Source of the DNA: Phormidium ambiguum IAM M-71 | GTDB taxonomy: Bacteria; Cyanobacteriota; Cyanobacteriia; Cyanobacteriales; Aerosakkonemataceae | Reading direction: 5' to 3' | Length of the DNA stretch: 47,872 nucleotides | Assembly: GCF_001904725.1 (NCBI RefSeq) | Contig: NZ_MRCE01000050.1 | Coordinates: 1 to 47,872 of the forward strand | Position numbers and translations under genes: made by a program | Notes under the pieces: model-generated | Database searches by the model: none | Told to the model about the DNA's origin: nothing | The model's input: the letters and a program-made list of their open reading frames with translations, nothing else | Part shown: positions 32,105 through 40,058 of the stretch, in pieces | Numbering within the stretch: position 1 is the stretch's first letter | How the letters are laid out: each line of letters starts with the position of its first letter

Positions 32105-32848
32105 ATGGAATTCAATCCAAGCAACAATGTTGTTAAACTTTGTCTTCAAGGTATAAGCATGGAAGACAAAGGCAAACCTGAACAAGCAACTGAACTATTT
32201 CTTCAAGCCTGGAACGAAGCGACAGACGACTTGGAAAAATTTATTTCAGCTTATTATTTAGCCCGACATCAAACAAATGTTTCCGATAAATTAAAATGGT
32301 TAGAAACGGCTTTGCAGTTGGCATTAAAAATAAATAACGACTCTGTTAAAAGTGCTTTCCCTTCTCTATATTCAAAAATTGCTAAATGTTATGAAGACTT
32401 AAGCGACCCTGGCAAAGCAAAAAAGAATTATGAATTAGCCACTTCGTTTCAGGATAAACCTTCTGACCAAGGCCCTTTTTATCATGGGACGAAAGCAGAT
32501 TTGTCGGTTGGCGATTTGCTGAGTGCAGGGGGCAATTCTAATTACAAATCTGAACTCAAAATGAATCACATTTATTTTACAGCCCTGGTTAACGGAGCGG
32601 GACTAGCTGCTGCATTAGCAAAAGGTGATGGACGTGAACGTGTTTATATCGTTGAACCGACAGGAGAGTTTGAAAATGACCCGAATGTTACAAACAAAAA
32701 ATTTCCGGGCAATCCGACACGTTCATATCGCTCCCAAGCACCATTAGAAATCGTTGGCGAAGTAACAGATTGGACCCGACAAACATCTGAGGAACTCCAA
32801 AAATGGCGTGAAAAGTTGGCCAATAACAAAGGAGAAATTATTAATTAA
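32105..32848 (+). CDS. arr: TPR-Arr fusion: rifamycin ADP-ribosyltransferase family
   Basis: A 247-aa protein. The C-terminal half (about 122-240) is a clear Arr domain: GPFYHGTKADLSVGDLL (123-139), NHIYFTAL (154-161), VYIVEPTGEFENDPN (180-194) and NKKFPGNPTRSYRS (197-210). Arr enzymes transfer ADP-ribose from NAD to a hydroxyl of rifamycins and so inactivate the drug. The conserved His of YHGT and the Asp in the FENDPN region, which matter for catalysis, are present. The N-terminal 115 residues are helical with TPR-like repeats, absent from classical 140-aa Arr proteins. An AGGAG ribosome-binding site lies 10 bp before the ATG. The natural substrate in a cyanobacterium may not be rifampicin. 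Confidence 0.83.
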   Translation: MEFNPSNNVVKLCLQGISMEDKGKPEQATELFLQAWNEATDDLEKFISAYYLARHQTNVSDKLKWLETALQLALKINNDSVKSAFPSLYSKIAKCYEDLSDPGKAKKNYELATSFQDKPSDQGPFYHGTKADLSVGDLLSAGGNSNYKSELKMNHIYFTALVNGAGLAAALAKGDGRERVYIVEPTGEFENDPNVTNKKFPGNPTRSYRSQAPLEIVGEVTDWTRQTSEELQKWREKLANNKGEIIN

Positions 32849-32901
32849 TTTCTGAGGTGCTGATACATTACCCAACATTGGAATAATAGAATCAACAATT
32901 T

Positions 32902-32940
32902 GATCTGTTGAATTAATTGCAAGCTTATTTACAACAGATC
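32902..32940. promoter_or_regulatory. Inverted repeat GATCTGTTG/CAACAGATC
   Basis: Perfect nine-base arms at 32902-32910 and 32932-32940 are separated by 21 bp, ending 20 bp before an orphan ATG (32961) that begins MKVLVIGAT. This could be the operator of the SDR gene whose body is now rearranged. Confidence 0.3.
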
Positions 32941-32960
32941 TTTACTATGGAGTATTCAGG

Positions 32961-33325
32961 ATGAAAGTTTTAGTGATTGGTGCAACAGATCCGATCGCAT
33001 CGACAAACTCAAAAAACCGCAGGATAGTGTATGGAATACCAGCGGACTCGATCAGCCTCTCCTGAAAAACTTTGGCACGCATATAGCCGCTATCAGAAAG
33101 ACGCTCGGCACCCACGATCGACAGTAGGACGTGATGCCCCACACCAGCATCTGCCTCTGCCGCTAGCAGATTTCGGGATGACTTCTCAAAGAAATCCAAC
33201 ACCGCTGCGTCCTCAAAAGATGGTGAATTTGTCACATCAACGACAACATTAGTATCCACCAGCACATCAGCCAATCCTTCACCCGTAACGGCGTTCACCC
33301 CTGACGAAGGGGAGGCTGCCACCAC
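32961..33325 (-). pseudogene. Rearranged NmrA-like SDR gene
   Basis: The minus-strand frame ending near 32995 encodes the middle of an NmrA-like NAD(P)-binding protein: VVDVTNSPSFEDAAVLDFFE, RNLLAAEADAGVGHHVLLSIVG, SGYMRAKVFQERLIESAGIPYTILR (in part). Both the N-terminal glycine-rich segment and the C-terminal third are missing. On the plus strand at 32961 a start codon begins MKVLVIGAT, the usual first residues of this family, but in inverted orientation and running into the minus-strand fragment at the CCGATCGCATCG sequence. An inversion with deletions best explains this. No functional protein is expected. Confidence 0.6.
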
Positions 33326-33370
33326 CTCAGTTTCTATTAATTCGAGCGCGATTGCTTCTCCTGCTAATAA

Positions 33371-35137
33371 TCAAATCACAAGATTGATAATCCGACTTGG
33401 CACATAAACCACACGACGAACTTCTTGCTCTTTAAGATAACGCTGCAAGGATTGTGACTGTTTTGCCAAGGCGAGAGCCTCTTCCTGAGAAGCATCTGGA
33501 GCAAGCTGGAGCGTGGTTCGAGTCCGTCCGTTGATTTGAACCGCAATCGTCACTTGCGCTTTTACAAGAAACTCTCGATTAGCTTGAGGGAATGGTTGTT
33601 GATGAATTGAATAGGATTCACCCATACGACTCCAAAGCTCTTCAGTTATATGGGGTGCAAAGGGAGCCAACATCAACAAATATGACTTGATTTCTGCTGT
33701 TGAAACATATTCTTTGGCTTCCAAGGTGTTAAGATAACTCATCAAGGTAGCGATCGCAGTATTGTACTTCAAAGCTTGAATATCTTCTCTCACCTTGTGA
33801 ATGGTTTGATGCAAGTCCTGTTGGGATTCGACATCCAATTCGATAGATGGGATCGAGCCTTGATATCTCATCACCAATTGCCAAACTCGATTCAAGAAAC
33901 GCTGTATTCCTGCAATACCGAGATCGCAGAAAACACCTCCTTGGTCATAAGGACCCAAAAACATCAAGTACGTTCGCAATGTGTCTGCACCGTATTCCTC
34001 AATATACTGGTCAGGATTCACCACATTCCCCTTAGATTTACTCATCTTGACTCCATCTTTGGTGAGCAAACCATGAGCGCGGAAGCATCGAAAGGGTTCC
34101 TCAAACGGAATGTATCCCAAATCGTGCAACACCATTGTGATGAAGCGACTATACAACAGATGCAATACTGAATGTTCTGCTCCACCAATATACATATCCA
34201 CGGGCAACCAGGTGGCAGTAATTTGTGGATTAAACGGAACATCCGAACAATTGCTGGAGGGATAGCGCAAGAAATACCAAGCAGAATCCAAGAAGTTATC
34301 CGATACATCAGTTTCACGCCGCGCCGCACCATTGCAGCACGGACAGGTTGTATTCACGAATTCAGGAATGTCTGCCAACGGAGAATTGCCTGTCCCTTTC
34401 GGCAACCAGTCCTGCGTTTGGGGCAACTCAACGGGCAATTGGTCTTCTGGAACCGGAACCACACCGCAAGTCTGGCAATAGATAATCGGAATTGGCACTC
34501 CCCAATAGCGTTGCCTGGAAATCAACCAATCCCGCAAGTGATAGTGTACTTTACCGTCACGTTCAGAACGACCGATCCAGTTACGCTGTGCTGTTTTTAC
34601 CCGTTCTGACCAGTCCAAATACTCCAAATTATCCAACAAGCGTTGGGCATAGCGGGTAATCTGGAAAAACCATTGCTCCAACTCTCGCTGGATAGCGATC
34701 GCACTACAGCGTTCGCATTCCCCTGCAATCACTTGCTCATCCGCCAACACGGTTTTGCAGGACGGACACCAGTTAACCGATGCTTTCTTGCGTTCGGCTA
34801 ATCCGGCTTTGAACAACTGCAAGAAAATCCACTGTGTCCACTTGTAATATGCCAGACTGGTGGTTTGGACTTCGTGATTCCAGCAGAAGCGATTGCCAAT
34901 GCGCTTCAACTGCGTTTGGCGAAATCGTTCAACATTACATGCTGTCAATTGTTCGGGATGAATCCCTTTTTTAATCGCAAAGTTCTCGCTGTGAATGCCG
35001 AAAGCATCAAATCCCATCGGCTCAAAGACATCCCGACCATTCATCGCCATAAAGCGACCGTAGATGTCCGCGCCCGTGAAGGCATACACATTTCCCACGT
35101 GCAACCCTTCTGCCGATGGGTAGGGAAACATCATCAA
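33371..35137 (-). CDS. leuS: Divergent leucyl-tRNA synthetase lacking the CP1 editing domain
   Basis: A 588-aa class I synthetase of the LeuRS type. The HIGH-equivalent reads HVGN (13-16) in PYPSAEGLHVGN, with GFDAFGIHSENFA nearby. Zinc-type cysteines occur in NWCPSCKTVL (122-131) and CQTCG. KMSKSKGN lies at 364-371, and the anticodon-binding part ends KEQEVRRVVYVPSRIINLVI. In normal LeuRS about 180-200 residues of CP1 editing domain lie between WIGRSE and the RLRDWLISRQRYWG block. Here WIGRSE (187-192) runs directly into RDGKVHYHLRDW. Homologous N-terminal sequence (KWQAVWQQTQIY...) extends another 60 or so codons upstream with no ATG. It could be a drug-insensitive second LeuRS or a decaying copy. 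Confidence 0.8.
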   Translation of the reverse strand: MMMFPYPSAEGLHVGNVYAFTGADIYGRFMAMNGRDVFEPMGFDAFGIHSENFAIKKGIHPEQLTACNVERFRQTQLKRIGNRFCWNHEVQTTSLAYYKWTQWIFLQLFKAGLAERKKASVNWCPSCKTVLADEQVIAGECERCSAIAIQRELEQWFFQITRYAQRLLDNLEYLDWSERVKTAQRNWIGRSERDGKVHYHLRDWLISRQRYWGVPIPIIYCQTCGVVPVPEDQLPVELPQTQDWLPKGTGNSPLADIPEFVNTTCPCCNGAARRETDVSDNFLDSAWYFLRYPSSNCSDVPFNPQITATWLPVDMYIGGAEHSVLHLLYSRFITMVLHDLGYIPFEEPFRCFRAHGLLTKDGVKMSKSKGNVVNPDQYIEEYGADTLRTYLMFLGPYDQGGVFCDLGIAGIQRFLNRVWQLVMRYQGSIPSIELDVESQQDLHQTIHKVREDIQALKYNTAIATLMSYLNTLEAKEYVSTAEIKSYLLMLAPFAPHITEELWSRMGESYSIHQQPFPQANREFLVKAQVTIAVQINGRTRTTLQLAPDASQEEALALAKQSQSLQRYLKEQEVRRVVYVPSRIINLVI

Positions 35138-35400
35138 ATTGTAGAAAGGACGACGCTCTGAAGAAGTTTTGTCGATCGCTCTGGCTATGTCAGTTTCGTA
35201 AATTTGTGTTTGCTGCCAAACAGCTTGCCATTTGGCTTCAACAGAGCGGCAATCGTAAATTTCCGATGGTTGATGATTTGCCGGATCGACAAGATCCGGA
35301 TTTACAGGTCCAAGTGATACATTTTGTGAATCCTCTTTTGTAGTGCGATTGTAGCATGAAGAATGCCTTTGTCAAGATTGTTTAGATGGACGACTCGAAC
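35138..35400 (-). other. Upstream LeuRS-like coding sequence without a start codon
   Basis: The leuS frame stays open from 35137 upstream to a TGA near 35366. It includes KWQAVWQQTQIYETDIA and SSERRPFYNL, which match the usual LeuRS N-terminus, so the reading frame clearly once began further out. No in-frame ATG or GTG occurs; only the TTG directly before the annotated ATG pair. Either a non-standard start is used or the 5' end has been lost. Confidence 0.5.
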
Positions 35401-35655
35401 TTAATTCTCGATCGCCTCAACACGAAGTTGCTCAAGTCGCTCCAAGTTGTCCTTTATGGCTTTGAGTTGTTCGAGGGAGTGTCCCTGCCAATCTGTGACC
35501 TCGCCTATGACCCGAAGCGAATTACGAAATCGGTATGATTTCGTTGGATTCCCTGGATACTTCTTGTCTGTCAGATTAGGGTCATCTTCCATCGAACCAG
35601 TCGATTTTACAATGTAAACTCTGCCTGGTTCTTCACCAAGAGCTAGTTGGGCCAA
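35401..35655 (-). pseudogene. arr remnant, C-terminal half
   Basis: The 84-codon frame encodes GEEPGRVYIVKSTGSMEDDP, then NLTDKKYPGNPTKSYRFRNS and RVIGEVTDWQGHSLEQL, the second half of an Arr ADP-ribosyltransferase. The N-terminal half with the YHGT NAD-binding segment is absent. The peptidoglycan-binding gene ends within 4 bp of the point where homology begins. It is not the same copy as the TPR-Arr gene. No function is expected. Confidence 0.72.
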
Positions 35656-35658
35656 TGA

Positions 35659-36084
35659 TTAACTTGGTTGTGAGTAAACCAGAGCTTTCCAAGTATCAAA
35701 ACCAATAATCCCATCAGGAGTAAGTCTGGCCTGGGTTTGAAATTGTGCGACGGCTGCCTGTGATTGGGGGCCAAAAATACCATCAATGGTTCCTTTATAA
35801 AGTCCCGCCTGCTGGAGAAATTTTTGTACATCCTCTACCACTATCCCGCGACTGCCAAGTTGTAGAACTGGTATGGCATCTGTAGCAGCGTATTCCGTCA
35901 AGTTACCATCACTCAACTGCGGCAGCGTATCATAAATGGGTACCGATCCAGTTAACGGCTGGGTTGGTTGTGTTGGTTCTGGGTAGAAATATTCTCCTTG
36001 CGGTGGATCTTCTGCTCTAGCAGAGAGTGTACCTGCAACCAAAAACAGTAAAACAGAGCTACCTGTCAGAAGTGGTTTGAGCAT
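35659..36084 (-). CDS. Secreted peptidoglycan-binding domain protein
   Basis: A 141-aa protein with a signal peptide (MLKPLLTGSSVLLFLVAGTL, cleavage after SARA), a Pro-rich spacer, and a PG_binding_1 domain at about 70-136 (GSRGIVVEDVQKFLQQAGLY, IDGIFGPQSQAAVAQFQ, PDGIIGFDTWKAL). Such domains anchor proteins to the cell wall or partner with amidases. No catalytic domain is present. The stop codon is 4 bp before an arr fragment, so the 3' neighbourhood has been rearranged, but the domain looks complete. Confidence 0.75.
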   Translation of the reverse strand: MLKPLLTGSSVLLFLVAGTLSARAEDPPQGEYFYPEPTQPTQPLTGSVPIYDTLPQLSDGNLTEYAATDAIPVLQLGSRGIVVEDVQKFLQQAGLYKGTIDGIFGPQSQAAVAQFQTQARLTPDGIIGFDTWKALVYSQPS

Positions 36085-36252
36085 TTTAACTTTTTCTTTT
36101 AGCTCGACAGATGTTGCACAGTTTAATACAGCTTAACTAAATAATAGTTCCACCCATAGGTATCTTCTTCCTCAAGACGTTAGATAGATGCAATATGAAT
36201 TTATTAACTCAAGTTGCTAGTTATCCATTGTGCGATCGCTCGTACCAATTCC

Positions 36253-37107
36253 TTAAGTTGGAGGTTGCACTACAACCTTCTTTTTGAGCGCAGGCTTGGG
36301 CTTATCAGTGACAGTAGGTGGCGAACTTTCTACTTCATCGACAATACTCGCTTCCCCCGCTTTAAGCCGTTTCTGCTGTTTCTTCAATTCCAGTACTTCT
36401 GCCTTCAATGCCTTACCAGGTTTGAAGTGTGGTGGTATTTCCTCGGTAGGTATCCCATTCAAGGATTCAAATCCGAACATATCCCTGCCAGGAATGAACC
36501 TTGCTTTTATCTCCACAAAATAACGTTTACCTTGCTCCTCCTTCTGAAGCTTTGGATTGAATCGGAATGGTGGTACGAGTGCATCTTTCCAAATTAATGG
36601 AAGATGCTGCGCTTTCATGAATCGAACTTTTCGTGCAGAGTCTAGTGGTTTAATTCTGGCTTTAGTCTCTTCATTAAAATTCCGAAAAACTGAAATGCAC
36701 GGCGTTTTACACACTGGAATAAATTGCCACAGTCCACAAAGTTTAAACTCAAAATCTTGTGCAGTAAACACATCCTTATCAAATGAATTATCCTCACCAT
36801 TTATAGGTGCGAATCCTACAAGGGAAAATCCTAATATGTGTGTTTTATCTCGCCCAGGAAAATGCAACGCTTGGGGATATACCGTTAGTCTTAATTCTTT
36901 GGTTCCGGTTTCTCCTAGTTCCAGTTTTAGTGCATCCCAAGCTCTCATCCCTTTGTTATGAGGCGCGTATTTTAAGGGATACTCATTCCCTTGTATCTTG
37001 ATGAATGCTCTGTTGATTTCGGAGTCAAACCTGACTTTCCCTGGTAAAATCCCAATAGCTTGAAATAATTTAGGCTTCTGTTCGCTAGGCTGTGGTTCGC
37101 TGGTCAT
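36253..37107 (-). CDS. Unrecognised 284-aa protein with basic C-terminus
   Basis: An intact 284-aa frame. The N-terminal 220 residues look globular and beta-rich (LFQAIGILPGKVRF, EYPLKYAPHNKGMRAWDAL). The C-terminus is Lys/Pro-rich and low-complexity (KKQQKRLKAG, KPKPALKKKVVVQPPT), which suggests nucleic-acid or membrane contact. I recognise no family. It has no operon partner. The phrase ILPGKV near the start recalls small plasmid-borne cyanobacterial proteins, but I cannot assign a role. Confidence 0.5.
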   Translation of the reverse strand: MTSEPQPSEQKPKLFQAIGILPGKVRFDSEINRAFIKIQGNEYPLKYAPHNKGMRAWDALKLELGETGTKELRLTVYPQALHFPGRDKTHILGFSLVGFAPINGEDNSFDKDVFTAQDFEFKLCGLWQFIPVCKTPCISVFRNFNEETKARIKPLDSARKVRFMKAQHLPLIWKDALVPPFRFNPKLQKEEQGKRYFVEIKARFIPGRDMFGFESLNGIPTEEIPPHFKPGKALKAEVLELKKQQKRLKAGEASIVDEVESSPPTVTDKPKPALKKKVVVQPPT

Positions 37108-37297
37108 AAATAAAAAGTTAGTCCCTAATATTTGGGCTTTTTCCAGCTATCATAGCTCAAATTTTAAACTTCCTTATCCGCGAAACTTGATAGCATTCGG
37201 CGTATATTCAGCGATCGCTGTCCTCAATCTTTCTTCGATATTTTCTGCCATAAATTAAAAAATAGACTGAGTGCATTGTTAGATAGACGAGTCGGAT

Positions 37298-37372
37298 TTA
37301 TTCCTCGATTGCCTCAACACCAAGCTGCTTAAGTCGCTCCAGGTTGTCCTTCATAGCTTTAAGCTGTTCGGG
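37298..37372 (-). pseudogene. Third arr fragment (C-terminal tail only)
   Basis: The minus strand encodes PEQLKAMKDNLERLKQLGVE followed by AIEE and a stop at 37298-37300. This matches LEQLKAIKDNLERLEQLRVEAI at the end of the arr remnant ending at 35401. DNA similarity continues past the stop codon for about 15 bp (AGATAGACGAGTCGG against AGATGGACGACTCGA), so both fragments derive from one ancestral segment. Homology stops abruptly at about 37372, where the monooxygenase gene begins to overlap it in another frame. Confidence 0.6.
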
Positions 37373-38745
37373 GAACCTTTCATCATCCGTTCGCGAGTTA
37401 AACTTAACAAAACCTGCGCCAGAATTGGTGGTGCAAATAAAGCACTTGGAGGCTTAACCAGATGAGCGATTTGTGCAAATCTTTGATGTAATCGTGGAGA
37501 ATTGACCCCCAAACGCATCACTTGGTCTATGTAACTTTGGATAAATCGAGACATAGCACTGAGTTGTCCACCGCTAGTGGTTGACCAACGCAAATCCTCA
37601 CCTGTAGCCATCAGCCAAGGTATTTGTAATTGTTGCGCCAGTTGTTTATAGTAGTATCGGCTCAGGTGATAGTTACTGCTAGGTTTGTGGCTCAAACATT
37701 TATCCAAAGTTAACGCACCAATAGCAGCTACCGTCATCCCCTGACCATAAACGGGATTGAAAGCACACACTGCATCTCCTACTGCTAGCAATCCCTCTGG
37801 ATATTTAGATAATTTCTCATAGTAACGTAGCCGATTTTCTGTAGCTCGGAAACTATAAATTTCCGACAAAGGTTGAGCATTTTTGATAGTTTCGTAGATT
37901 ATCGGACTCTGGAGGCTACGGGCAAATTCTAAAAACCCCGCTTCATCAGTTGATGGATAGTCACGACCAATACCACCTAACGTTACTACCCAACGATTTC
38001 CTTCTACTGGATAGATTACGCCACCACGTTTTTGTTTTGGTGGTTGTGCTAAAATAGTTATTCCTTGCCAATCAAATTCACAGTTTTCTGTTTGTCGATA
38101 CCAACGACTGGCATAACCTAAAAAGGAATTAATCACTGTTTCTTTTGGTGAATCGTAGCCATTAGCCTCTAACCATTTGGGTAGTAAAGAATTACGACCT
38201 GTTGCATCCACAATTAACTCAGCTGTTAATTCTTGTAGACTATTGTTTTCTGTTTGAGCTTCACTTCGACTGCGAAGCTTAACTCCAATCACCTGATATT
38301 GATTCGCCCCAAACAATAACCCTGTTACTTGAGTTGCTTGGAGCCATTGTATGTTCTGGAATTCTTTGAGGCGACTATAGATTAGCCACTCTAGTAAATG
38401 ACGACTACAAGTATAACTTTGCACGTCGGAAGCAAACCTGGGTGCTAAACCCCAAATTCCATATAATAACCAGTCATTTATCCAATCTACTTTAACTGCT
38501 CCGGCTGCGACTAGCTCAGTTTCTAAACCGGGAAATAGTTGCAGGAGAATTTCTAGTCCTCTAGTTAGTAACGCGTGAACGTGACTAGCTTGGGGAACTC
38601 CTGGTCTAGCTTGGGGTTGTTCTGGTAAGCAATCTCGTTCCACAATTGTTACTTGGTCATAGTGTTTGGCTAAAACTCTAGCTGTGAGTAGTCCTGATAT
38701 GCTACTACCAATAACTATTGCGTGACTGTTTCCGGTTCCAGACAT
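37351..38745 (-). CDS. FAD-dependent monooxygenase (UbiH-like)
   Basis: A 464-aa flavoprotein. The N-terminal Rossmann motif reads AIVIGSSISGLLTARVLAKH, followed by VTIVERD. PGVPQASHVHALL is characteristic of a cyanobacterial/actinobacterial subgroup. GDAVCAFNPVYGQGMTVAA (about 322-340) is the second FAD-binding signature. The family hydroxylates or epoxidises lipophilic substrates such as carotenoids or polyketides. The last eight residues (GSPNSLKL) come from an arr fragment read in a different frame, so the natural C-terminus has been replaced. The loss looks small and the enzyme may still work. Confidence 0.78.
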   Translation of the reverse strand: MSGTGNSHAIVIGSSISGLLTARVLAKHYDQVTIVERDCLPEQPQARPGVPQASHVHALLTRGLEILLQLFPGLETELVAAGAVKVDWINDWLLYGIWGLAPRFASDVQSYTCSRHLLEWLIYSRLKEFQNIQWLQATQVTGLLFGANQYQVIGVKLRSRSEAQTENNSLQELTAELIVDATGRNSLLPKWLEANGYDSPKETVINSFLGYASRWYRQTENCEFDWQGITILAQPPKQKRGGVIYPVEGNRWVVTLGGIGRDYPSTDEAGFLEFARSLQSPIIYETIKNAQPLSEIYSFRATENRLRYYEKLSKYPEGLLAVGDAVCAFNPVYGQGMTVAAIGALTLDKCLSHKPSSNYHLSRYYYKQLAQQLQIPWLMATGEDLRWSTTSGGQLSAMSRFIQSYIDQVMRLGVNSPRLHQRFAQIAHLVKPPSALFAPPILAQVLLSLTRERMMKGSPNSLKL

Positions 38746-38823
38746 CCTCGACTCCCAGTTAGTTTTAAGCCATTTTATTTTTGGTATAACACACTTTCAA
38801 TTTACTCAAAGTACCAATCGAAT

Positions 38824-38964
38824 ATGGAAAAGCTAAATCTGACAGGTGAATGGCAATTAATTTATGCTTCTCGTGGCACAGTTGTTACCCGGAGAGTAGC
38901 ATCAATTCCTAGTTGGGGAGAAGCTAAATATTTCGAGCGTGCCATTTCACTGCTGCTAAACTGA
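38824..38964 (+). pseudogene. PAP/fibrillin fragment
   Basis: A short frame encoding MEKLNLTGEWQLIYASRGTV and TRRVASIPSWGE, resembling the core of plastid-lipid-associated/fibrillin proteins found in cyanobacteria. It lacks both ends. After SWGE the sequence switches to the antisense of a LuxR-type gene, so it is truncated by rearrangement. Confidence 0.45.
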
Positions 38965-39444
38965 CGAATTGTTGTTCTGCGATCGCCTGATTCGACATTC
39001 CAGTTGCTAAATAATGCAATACTTCCAATTCCCGGTTACTTAATGGTTCAATTAAAGGTTGAATTAAAGCAGATTTCTTTTCCTCTATTGAACCAAACGC
39101 AGCTAATAAACGATTGCAAATGGAACGTTTTCATTTGAGCGCAACATTGCTAAAATTGGTTCACCAATCTCATCCAAAATCTGCTGTAAAGCTGTGACAA
39201 AATATATCCAAAAGCGTTTAGGATCGTTGTCAAGTTTATCTAATGAGAGCCAACTAACAGGTAATTCAATTTGATGCGCTCATGCACTGAAAATCGTTGT
39301 TTTACCAAAGCCCGCTGCTGCTGAAATTAGAATTAATTTGCTGGTTAAACCTTGGTTTAATTTAGCTAACAGATGATTTCGCTGCACTTCATGCGATCGC
39401 AACGATGGAAGATGCAGCTTGGTTATAAGCAAGGAACCAACCAT
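38924..39444 (-). pseudogene. Decayed MalT/LuxR-type regulator
   Basis: Read on the minus strand from an ATG at 39444 the frame gives LLITKLHLPSLRS, then KLILISAAAGFGKTTIF (P-loop), a stop, then LPVSWLSLDKLDNDPKRFWI. These are all features of the MalT/AcoK signal-transducing ATPase family. After a further stop and frameshift it resumes as EPLSNRELEVLHYLATGMSN plus QAIAEQQFVSLAAVKWHARNI, the LuxR helix-turn-helix, ending at 38924. Only about 170 codons remain of a normal 850-900, so the middle has been deleted. Multiple stops exclude function. Confidence 0.68.
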
Positions 39445-39475
39445 GTTGAGCTAACCAAATATGCGAATCCTTTCT

Positions 39476-40003
39476 TTAGGGTAACGCATTGAATTGATTA
39501 TGTAAGTGTTGTGTTGCAGTCTCTCCAAACGACTCTTTGGCGAGAGCAAAACTTAAAAAGTCTTTCGCTCGCCACGCGCTTTGTGGCATCTCTTCCATGT
39601 AGTAAAAATAATCCCAAAGGATAGCTTCCCAACTTGTGCAACGAAGCAATTTACCACCAAGAATACCTGTAGGTTCTAATGGGCAGGTTCCTGGAAGTAA
39701 GCTTTCTAACTCATAATTTTCTCCAACCCGAATGCAGGGTTCACAGTCTAAGAGAATTCCCTGGATCTGTGCTAGAAAACCATAATTCGTTTCTTCAATA
39801 ATTGCACCACCAAGAGAATGTAGCAATGTTAGAAAATCTGTAGTGCGATCTCTCGGATAAGCAATATCAATATCCTCATGCTCACGGGTAATTCGATTTA
39901 ATTTAGCATCGATCGCCCAACCACCTTGCAACCACAGAAGCATATTTATCTTATCTGTTTCTCCAAATAACTGATGGATCAACTCAATGTGCAGATCGTT
40001 CAT
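39476..40003 (-). CDS. ANT(2'')-Ia-like aminoglycoside nucleotidyltransferase, copy 1
   Basis: A 175-aa nucleotidyltransferase resembling AadB/ANT(2'')-Ia along its length: LWLQGGWAIDAKLNRITREH (23-42), EDIDIAYP with D44 and D46, YGFLAQIQGILLDCEP with D86, CPLEPTGILGGKLLRCTSWE, and AILWDYFYYMEE. D44, D46 and D86 fall at the same residue numbers as the metal-binding aspartates of ANT(2'')-Ia as I recall them. ANT(2'') enzymes attach AMP to the 2''-hydroxyl of gentamicin, kanamycin and tobramycin. The substrate here is unknown. A second, very similar copy lies at 46681-47217 on the same strand. No ribosome-binding site is visible. Confidence 0.78.
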   Translation of the reverse strand: MNDLHIELIHQLFGETDKINMLLWLQGGWAIDAKLNRITREHEDIDIAYPRDRTTDFLTLLHSLGGAIIEETNYGFLAQIQGILLDCEPCIRVGENYELESLLPGTCPLEPTGILGGKLLRCTSWEAILWDYFYYMEEMPQSAWRAKDFLSFALAKESFGETATQHLHNQFNALP

Positions 40004-40058
40004 AAAAAAGCCATCCCGATATATTTTCAGCTTTCCTCAAAATTAGGCAACACAAAGC

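Noticed and set aside
37174-37251. 25-codon frame MAENIEERLRTAIAEYTPNA
   Set aside because: It has no recognisable homology and is too short to support. It is possibly the start of a lost gene.
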